A DNA stretch of 39,348 bases from assembly GCA_001414345.1 (NCBI GenBank), contig LLCB01000425.1:1-39348 (forward strand), given 5' to 3'. Shown in pieces: positions 32,371-39,348 of this stretch (position 1 is the stretch's first letter; every line of letters begins with the position of its first letter). The notes under the pieces were generated by a model that was given only the letters and a program-made list of their open reading frames with translations, did no database searches and was not told the DNA's origin. The DNA comes from Hymenoscyphus infarciens (lineage: Eukaryota > Ascomycota > Leotiomycetes > Helotiales > Helotiaceae). Both the position numbers and the translations under genes were made by a program.

Positions 32371-32716
32371 TGAGTCGGAAGGCATCAGGGGCAGCGGTGT
32401 TCCTTAAGCGAAAGGGGTCTGAAGGCGAAGGAGGGTCAGATCGAGGAGGGTTCGGAGGTGGGATTTGGTTAACTTCGAAGTTCGCTTGTAATTTTGTCCT
32501 CTATCTCTCTAACCGATCGTTTTATCCTTTATATACCTTTTACCTCTATCTCGTCTACCTATTATCTATATATTATCCGAATTTAGAAAGGTTATCTTTA
32601 AGAGCTAAACCCTTATTATTTCAGCGTATAGTTATAGGTTAGAGAGAGTTTAAAGAGTCTTTCAAAAAGAGAGAGTAGCTCTAGAAAGTCGTTTAACGCC
32701 TCGTAGCAGAACTAGA
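32371..32716 (+). repeat. Direct repeat, copy 2 (~345 bp)
   Basis: Partner of 31705-32093. It is richer in G+C in its first third, so it seems less eroded there. The frame 32358-32642 inside it starts at GTG and resembles nothing known. The space between the copies (32094-32370) has no gene. Confidence 0.6.
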
Positions 32717-33035
32717 GGAGGGGGGGTAAGATCAGATTTAGAAGCCTTCGTAATAACTATATTACTAAATCTAGGGTTATTAGAAGCCTTAGAGACACTT
32801 AGCGTATCCTGCTTTCTTTAACGTGTCTATAATACGATTTTTACTAGCTATCTATATAGACACTAAACCCTAGTATTACTAGCTATCTAGATAGTCTCTA
32901 ATTACCTAGCTATTTAAGAATACTATTATAATATTCTAAATTAAGGCTAAATCGACTTCTAAACAAAGAGTAGCGATAAGCTCGAAGGAGATATTATTAA
33001 GACTATTACTAGTAAAGAAGAGTTTTTCCTTTTTA
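32717..33035. other. Gene-free stretch left of TIR element copy B
   Basis: Moderately A+T-rich. It contains an inverted pair around CTAGCTATCTA(T/G)ATAG (about 32846-32902) and CTAGGGTTATT/TAATACTAGGG-like words. No coding frame is seen. Confidence 0.5.
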
Positions 33036-33353
33036 TATAATAGTACGAAATATATATAACTATAGAAGAGGTATATAGGAGTACGTTTAGCAGAATAACG
33101 TATATAAATACTAGGCTCTAATATAGAAGAAAAGGAAAAACTAGCCTTTTCTAACTCTAGGAAAGTAGACTACTATATATAAGAGGTTCGAACTATATAA
33201 AAGAGTTCGAAACCGACTAACGTTATATATCGGCTAATATAAAAGCTCGAACCTACGTAACCTTCCTAAAATAGATAATATAAGATAATAACTACTAAAA
33301 CCTTATATATAGCAGGTACTTCTAGCTGTCTAGGATAACGGCATGCCGTTATA
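33036..33353. mobile_element. 318-bp TIR element, copy B (MITE-like)
   Basis: Starts with a mutated TATAACGGCA and ends in an intact TGCCGTTATA that directly follows TAACGGCA, so the right end is the perfect palindrome TAACGGCATGCCGTTA. It is the same length as copy A. Differences are transitions in both directions, so each copy was mutated independently. It sits in the 3' end of the minus-strand copia element. Confidence 0.7.
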
Positions 33354-33424
33354 TTAAGCGAGAAGGTCACGTGTTCCTACGTATACTATCCTGAGCAGTT
33401 ACTTACTCTTAAGTTATACCGACA
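33354..33424 (-). mobile_element. Candidate 3' LTR start of the copia element
   Basis: On the minus strand the sequence from 33424 begins TGTCGGTATAACTTAAGAG, about 130 nt after the last readable RNase H-linked codons. TG is the usual first dinucleotide of an LTR. The segment is cut by TIR element copy B after 71 nt, and no matching second LTR half is found to the left, so this boundary is tentative. Confidence 0.4.
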
Positions 33425-36400
33425 CTAGTATCTCTCTAAAAAGGTCGAAGTTACTTAAAATTATTAAAAAACATATATCTAATCTAACTAATTAGAGCTC
33501 TCTATCTCTATTCTCGACTAATAAAGAGGCTCTATTTTAGTCCTCTATTATCTCTTATTTCGTTCTATCTACTCACTCTATAAGGTTAATATCTAGCTTA
33601 TTAGTATTAATTAACTTTTATAGAGTATTATAGTAACTCTTTTTAGTTATAGTATTTATAGAATTACTTTTATTATTAATCTATTTAATCTTATTAATCT
33701 CTTTTAATTTATATACTTCTTATAAGTATATAATATTAATTATTAGTCGCTTCTCTTTAGTTATACCTAATTTAGCTATATATTCGTAAATAGACTTTGA
33801 ATCGATATATGTTATAAGTAGTATCTTAAATCCTAAAATGCTTTTAAAAGTTAATTTTATCGAAGCTATAGTATTAAATCTAGAGCTTATTATATATAAT
33901 TCTAACGTTAAAACACTATAGGTGACTCTCTTATATTTAGTAGAGAACTAATATAAGATATTAGTATTATTATCTTTGTTTATAAGAGTAATAACGTAAT
34001 CGATTTATAATAATAAGTCTTTATTATTAGTAAATAATCTATTAGTAAAAGTATATAACTTTAAAGAAGATTTACCTAATTTAATAAATTTTAGTTCTTT
34101 TAAGAGATTATTAATTTACTATTAAATTCGCTTATTAAGAAGTAAAATATCGTTATCTTAAGAATTAATAGTTTAGATAGTATATAATAAGTTAAAAGCA
34201 GCCTTAGGCTAGAATACTATAGTTAAGTATACCTCTCTAGTACGTTATATAATATATTAATCTTTAGTATTTACTATACGTAATATCTCTTTTATATTAG
34301 ATATCTTAGATAAGGCCTTTTATACTAAATCTAAGTGTTTTATATAATCCTAACTAAGAGATATAGAGCTATTATAATACTTGGTAATTAACTCTCTATT
34401 AAATTTAATTAGATAGTTAATAGTAAGCTCCTCTCTCTTCTTAGACATAAACCTAGCTTTGTTAATAGTAAGCTCTTCTTTATTAGTAAAAGCGTTATTA
34501 ATAAGTATAAGAGTATTATTAGTTTAAAAGCCTACTATACTAAAACGGGTATCTAACTTTACTTACTTATTATATTAGTATAACTTAGTATATAAAAGAT
34601 AAGAGTTAAATATTAACTATTCTATTATAAGCCTTAGAATATAGTGTTTATAGTATATTATAAACTAATAATTACTAGCTTTTAGAATACTATATAATAG
34701 TCTAATTACTTTAAAGAATATATCTTTCTATTAAGAATAACCTTTAAGAGAGTATATAAAGAATTTCTAATTTAAGTTAGTTAAAGATTATATATATACT
34801 TATATAATATCTTAAATAAATACTTATAAACCTAGAAGTATTATAATAAGTATAAGAATTATTCTCTAGCTTACTCTCTGAATTATAGGCGCTTAAGTGA
34901 GTACTAGTAACTTTCTAGTATTATTATATACTTAGATTACTAATCTTAACTTTATAAAAGTAAGTACTATACCTTTAAATTTAATATTATTTATAAAGCG
35001 TGATCTAAATATTCTAGTATTAGAAGATAACTCTTTCTAAGTAATAATCTTAAAAACACCTTAATTAGTTAATCTATTAATCTTCTTTTATTACGATTTA
35101 ATATATACTATACTATTATTAGCTATAAATACTTTAATATTATAAGGTTCGCTTAAATTAGTAGGAAAAGTTCTAATATCTTTGAGAGTAATATAGTTAA
35201 AACTATTTATAAAAGTATTTAACTATTAGAATAATACTTTAAAAGACTTATTTAGAAGCCTTAGATACTTTTAGAGCTGTCTATATCTACGCTTCTAGAG
35301 AGGTTCTAGTATAGTTTCTAGAATATTAATGTTTTAGTAGATTTATAACTATCGAAGTCGGTATTAGAGAGAAGGTGAATGTTATTTAATATCTTACTTA
35401 CTCTATTACTTAAAAGTTCCCTCTTTTTTATAGAGTTATAGTATTATTTTAGATAGTACTATACTAAAAACTTCCTTAGTTACTAGTGCTATTCTAGAAG
35501 TTTTAGAAGTTTTAATAAAGTATAGCTTTATAACTATAGATTAAAACTTTATAAGACTGCTTAGTAGTACTACGATATAGTTCTTATTCTTAATTTCTTA
35601 AAGAATAAAAGGTTCTATTTAAGACTTTATATACTCTCTTTATACTAAAACGTCTAAATTTAAGAGTAAGTCTTTAACTTAGTTAATTAGTTTATTTTAT
35701 ATATTAAGAGCTTCTTTAACTTAATAGGATATAATCTACTTTTGTACTTCTTAAGTAGTCTTTTTATAAGTCTTAGACTTTACGGAAATTAGTTATAAAG
35801 ATACGTTAGTTATAGTTATTTAAGTATATGCTCTATATACTAATAGAGTAGAGACTAGTCTATTTAAGCCTACTATATTATAAATTACTTTGAAGGCTAT
35901 TTAAAGTGCTAAAATTTATAAGAGATAGAGCTCTTATTTATATATAATATTATATACCTATTGAATTAGTCTATAGTAATATTCTATTATACTAATTGAA
36001 TTATATATCTTAACTAGTATAGTTTTTACTATAGTACCTATTCTAATAGCGGAGTATATAAAGTTCTTTTTAATAAAGTTTGTTCTAGTATTTATAATAA
36101 TATAATTAAGTAGTCTAAGATATATATTAATCTAATATCTTTAGAAGACCTCTTATATAGTTGTTGCTTTTATATCTAGTAAAAAGTTACCTACTTAATA
36201 CCTTATTACTTCGTCTATATAGTATAAGACTGCTTACTTATTAAAGAAGAAAGTATTAATTAAAATATTATAATTAAATTTAAAGTTATTATAAAGAGTA
36301 AACTTAAAGTAGCTAGGTAAACTTCTATACTTTTAATAGTATTTATAAAATTTAGTAAGATATTAAAAGATGTCTTAGTTAATATAATACTTAGCTCTTT

Positions 36401-39276
36401 CTAGTATATATTATAATCTTAGTACTAATAAGTAGCTAAATCGCTTATAAAGTTATTAAATGTTAATATTTATAAGGAATATTAAGTACTCTTATATAAA
36501 GTTATATATAGCTTTATTCTAGAGTAGAAAAGAGTATCTAAATTGTTATATAATAGAGAACCTTTTAATCTTTATTCCTTTCTTATTCTCCTAGATAAGT
36601 ATATTTTAAAGATTATTTAGAGTAACTTTTAAGTTATTTATATTCTTAATATAAAGAATAAAAGGGGTATTTAATTATATTATATAAAATTCTACTTTTC
36701 TAATTAGTATGTTAATTATTATTAATCCTAAAGATAGAGTATATCTCTTACTAAACTAGATATTAAATTAACTCTTTATATTTTTATTAATTAAAACGCT
36801 TTTAATAAGTCTAATCTATATAAGATATTAGTTATATCTTATACTTAACTTTTAAGCTACCTTAGTATTAATTATTATACTAAAGAAGTTCTCTTTTATA
36901 TATCTTTTAGCTATTATTATAAATACCTTCTTTATAAATTTATATATAATATTAGAAGTATTATTTAGGTTTTATAAGATATATCTATTAATAGTATATT
37001 TTTATATTAAACTTATTAAATTTATAATAAGGTGTTTAGTATTTAAATTGTTAATAAATCCTATAAAAGTAGTGTTATAATAGATAACTTTGTTATCTAA
37101 GCTAGTATCTAATAAGTGACTATCTTCTTTTAATAGAGTAATAGTATAAAGCGTCTTTAATATCTCCTCTTCTTAGGTACTCTAAGTATATGTTATATTT
37201 ATATTATATACCTTTCTAGTATACCTGTCTTACTTACCTTTAAAGTGTCTAGAATTCTTATTAGTCTATTTAGTAAAGTAATAGTCTTACTTTTTTTAAC
37301 TATAACTCTAAGATAAATAGTTGTCTTTTCTATATATATAATATGTTCTCTTCTTCTTATATTAATCTATATTATTGAATTTGTTCGTACTATATTATCT
37401 ACTCTTATAGAAGTGTTTTTTAGTTATTATAGTCTTATTTATAACTGTCTCTAGGTAGACTTTTATATAGAATTAGATTAAACTTTATAGAAGAGTAATA
37501 GTATTAGAAATTGAAGAGTCTTAGAATAAGGTTAATATTATAATAGTATAATCTAGAACCTTCTTATATACTAAAATTAGCTTATTTAAAAATTAACTAT
37601 TAGTATAAAAGTCTATAGAGAGAGAGAATCTTAGTAAATTTAGTCTTAATAGTATATCTTTAAAAGACTTTGATATTAATATTCTAGATACTTATATTAT
37701 ATCTTATAAATTAATATTATTCTACTTAGATAATTAATCTCTTTTATAAAGCTTGTCTTTGAAATATTATTATATAGATATAGATAAAATTTTAAAGGAT
37801 TAATTATTATACTTATTAAAAAGCGTAGTATAAAAGTAATTTAAAACGTTGCTTTTTAGTATAGTAGAGAAGGTAAGAGAATAAATTACTAGTAATACTC
37901 TACTTCTCTTATATATATTCTTAAATATTATAACTTTAATTATAAAGTTATCTTCTTTTCTATTATACTTTTAATCGTTCTTATATACTTTTATAAGAGT
38001 GCTTAATACGTGAGAGTAGTCTTAACTCTTTAAACTTTAAGAACTTTAAGAAGCTAACTTATCTTTGAAATATATTATATTTATTTATACTAGTAGTCTT
38101 CTACTAGGATTATTCTATCGCTGATCGTGTTCTAGATACTTAGAGATATTATTAAAATCGTTACTACTATTATCTTTGCTAAATTAATAGAATATAAAGA
38201 AGGAGGTTTAGTCGTCTTTTAGTAGACTTAAAGGTTAGATTAGAGGCTATACTAGATCGCTTAGGTTTTTTCTTTTAGTTAATAGAATTAAGATCGTTAA
38301 AGATATTAGTTATTATTATTATTATTATATAGTAGATGCTTATAAAGCTTTGTCTCTAGCCTTTATCTTAGATTAAGTATTTTAAGTAATATTTTCAGCT
38401 AAAAGTTATTATTATTATAGTTATTATTATTAAAGTTGTTATTATTATAGCTTTTATTATCTTTTAGCGTATTCTACTATATATTTATAATAAGAACTGA
38501 AGTCTTTAGTACTAGCTCCTTCTAATACTATAACTTTTACTTCTTTGTCTAACTACTTAGTTTAATTAACCTTAGTAGTAGTATTATATAGTACTTAAGA
38601 TATAAGTATCTTATATCTATCTGTCTTAACTTATATACCTTTTCTATAAAGTGTTTATTATAACTTAGTAGTAGTAGATCAGTGGATTTTAGCGAATTTA
38701 TTTTAATTCTATTCTTTAAAGTCTACTTAAAATTCGTCTTAAAGAAGAAGGTCTTCGTTCTCTCCTTTAGCGTACTCCTCTTCTTATTTAGCTATAAAAA
38801 TCGTCTCTTCTATTTATATTAACTTTGGCTTTAGTACTAGCTTTAGAGCTTATTTTAGTACTAAAGTTAAAGCCTCTAAAGTTGTTAGAATCGGTGTTAG
38901 TATATCTATTATATTATAGATATTATAGATATTATAGATATTATTATTACTTAAATTAAATTTAGATATTATTAAAAGTCTATTTATACTTTACTTAGTA
39001 GATTATAAGTAAAAGAGATATCGGGTTTTAGGTAAATAGATATCTTAGAGAGTATAAATTATCTTAGTAGATAAAAGGAGATTAGTATTCGTAATTAGCG
39101 CTTCTTATATTAAGAAGCGTTTATAGTATATTATTAAAAAGTTATTAAATAGTAGAAGGAATTACGATTAGAGAAGAGAAGTCTACTAGTAATATTAACT
39201 TTACTTTTATATAAGTATATCTATAGTAGAAATATACGAAGTAACTAAGTATCTAATCTATACGTCTACTAATTAG
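33425..39276 (-). mobile_element. RIP-eroded Ty1/copia retrotransposon, internal region
   Basis: It is read on the minus strand, 3' end at the left. From about 34200 to 33550 one frame, broken by stops, still gives the end of the reverse transcriptase and RNase H: LLKELKFIKLGKSSLKLYTF, then FTNRLFTNNKDL, IDYVITLINK, FSTKYKRVTYSVLTLELY, and YIDSKSIYEYIAKLGITKEK (the YIDSKS codons lie near 33795-33809). This matches the fungal copia Pol ending. Around 37250-37350 a run may be the Gag zinc knuckle with Cys changed to Tyr. All other parts are too eroded to read. The length of about 5.9 kb fits an intact insertion made inactive by C-to-T mutation. Confidence 0.85.
33550..34200 (-). pseudogene. Remnant of copia Pol: reverse transcriptase end and RNase H
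   Basis: This is the readable part of the Pol polyprotein of the element above. At least six in-frame stops (TAA, TAG, TGA) occur. Several lie where relatives carry Gln or Trp, which fits C-to-T change at CpA. The order RT, RNase H, then the C-terminal INTNKLDIN block is kept, which fixes the element's direction. It makes no protein. Confidence 0.8.
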
Positions 39277-39348
39277 TATTAGTATAACTTATAGTTATAA
39301 AAGCGATATAAAAAGAGTTATATTATCGTTTATATATACTAAGTAAAG
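39277..39348 (-). mobile_element. Start of copia 5' LTR, cut by the window end
   Basis: Matches 29561-29632 over all 72 bases with only a few C/T or G/A differences. It begins where the two copies stop diverging (TATTAGTATAAC), so it is the inner edge of the 5' LTR of the minus-strand element. The rest lies beyond the window. Confidence 0.6.

Noticed and set aside
32358..32642. 94-codon frame in direct repeat copy 2
   Set aside because: It starts at GTG, and the C-terminal part is translation of a pyrimidine-rich repeat that is shared with the non-coding copy 1.

Overview
The window is nuclear DNA of a filamentous ascomycete (Pezizomycotina; a leotiomycete-like fungus is a guess). The evidence is short introns of 48-81 nt with GT...AG ends and CTAAC-type branch sites, fungal protein families (ArtA/CreD arrestin, CYP52-like P450, MCPA-type carboxypeptidase, class 3 lipase with a long low-complexity region), and long A+T-rich blocks in which CpA and TpG are scarce and TpA is common. 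That last pattern is the footprint of repeat-induced point mutation (RIP).

Layout: 1-1552 is intergenic with a 45-nt hairpin. 1553-3045 is a five-exon secreted M14 carboxypeptidase (+). 3046-4832 is an RIP-like A+T-rich block holding a candidate 0.7-kb TIR transposon. 4833-5270 is a pseudogene of the fungal N-terminal domain found on STAND/ankyrin-type proteins. 5271-6621 is A+T-rich. 6622-7284 is GNA1 (-). A 949-nt divergent promoter separates it from 8234-11743, a 1169-residue class 3 lipase (+). 11744-13712 is an A+T-rich block followed by a normal-composition island with a TATA box. 13713-17336 is a decayed 3.6-kb DNA transposon with TIRs and subterminal tandem repeats. 18100-19760 is a three-exon cytochrome P450 (-). 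22615-24799 is a four-exon arrestin adaptor (+). 25305-26510 is ATP12 (+), with an in-frame 78-nt intron hidden in its open frame. About 27475-28201 is a broken or partial gene that I do not recognise. From 28202 to the end is nested repeat territory: an LTR fragment, two copies of a 318-bp TIR element, hairpin-bearing tandem repeats, a duplicated ~350-bp unit, and a RIP-eroded Ty1/copia element on the minus strand whose RNase H is still readable. The window ends inside its 5' LTR.

The intact genes are mostly housekeeping: UDP-GlcNAc synthesis, F1-ATPase assembly and permease endocytosis. Lipid and xenobiotic metabolism (lipase, P450) and extracellular proteolysis make up the rest. They form no evident cluster. 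I see no CRISPR array, no rRNA or tRNA, and no clearly new defence or biosynthetic system. The most unusual structures are the hairpin tandem repeats at 30684-31001, the 318-bp element pair, and the two other TIR elements.
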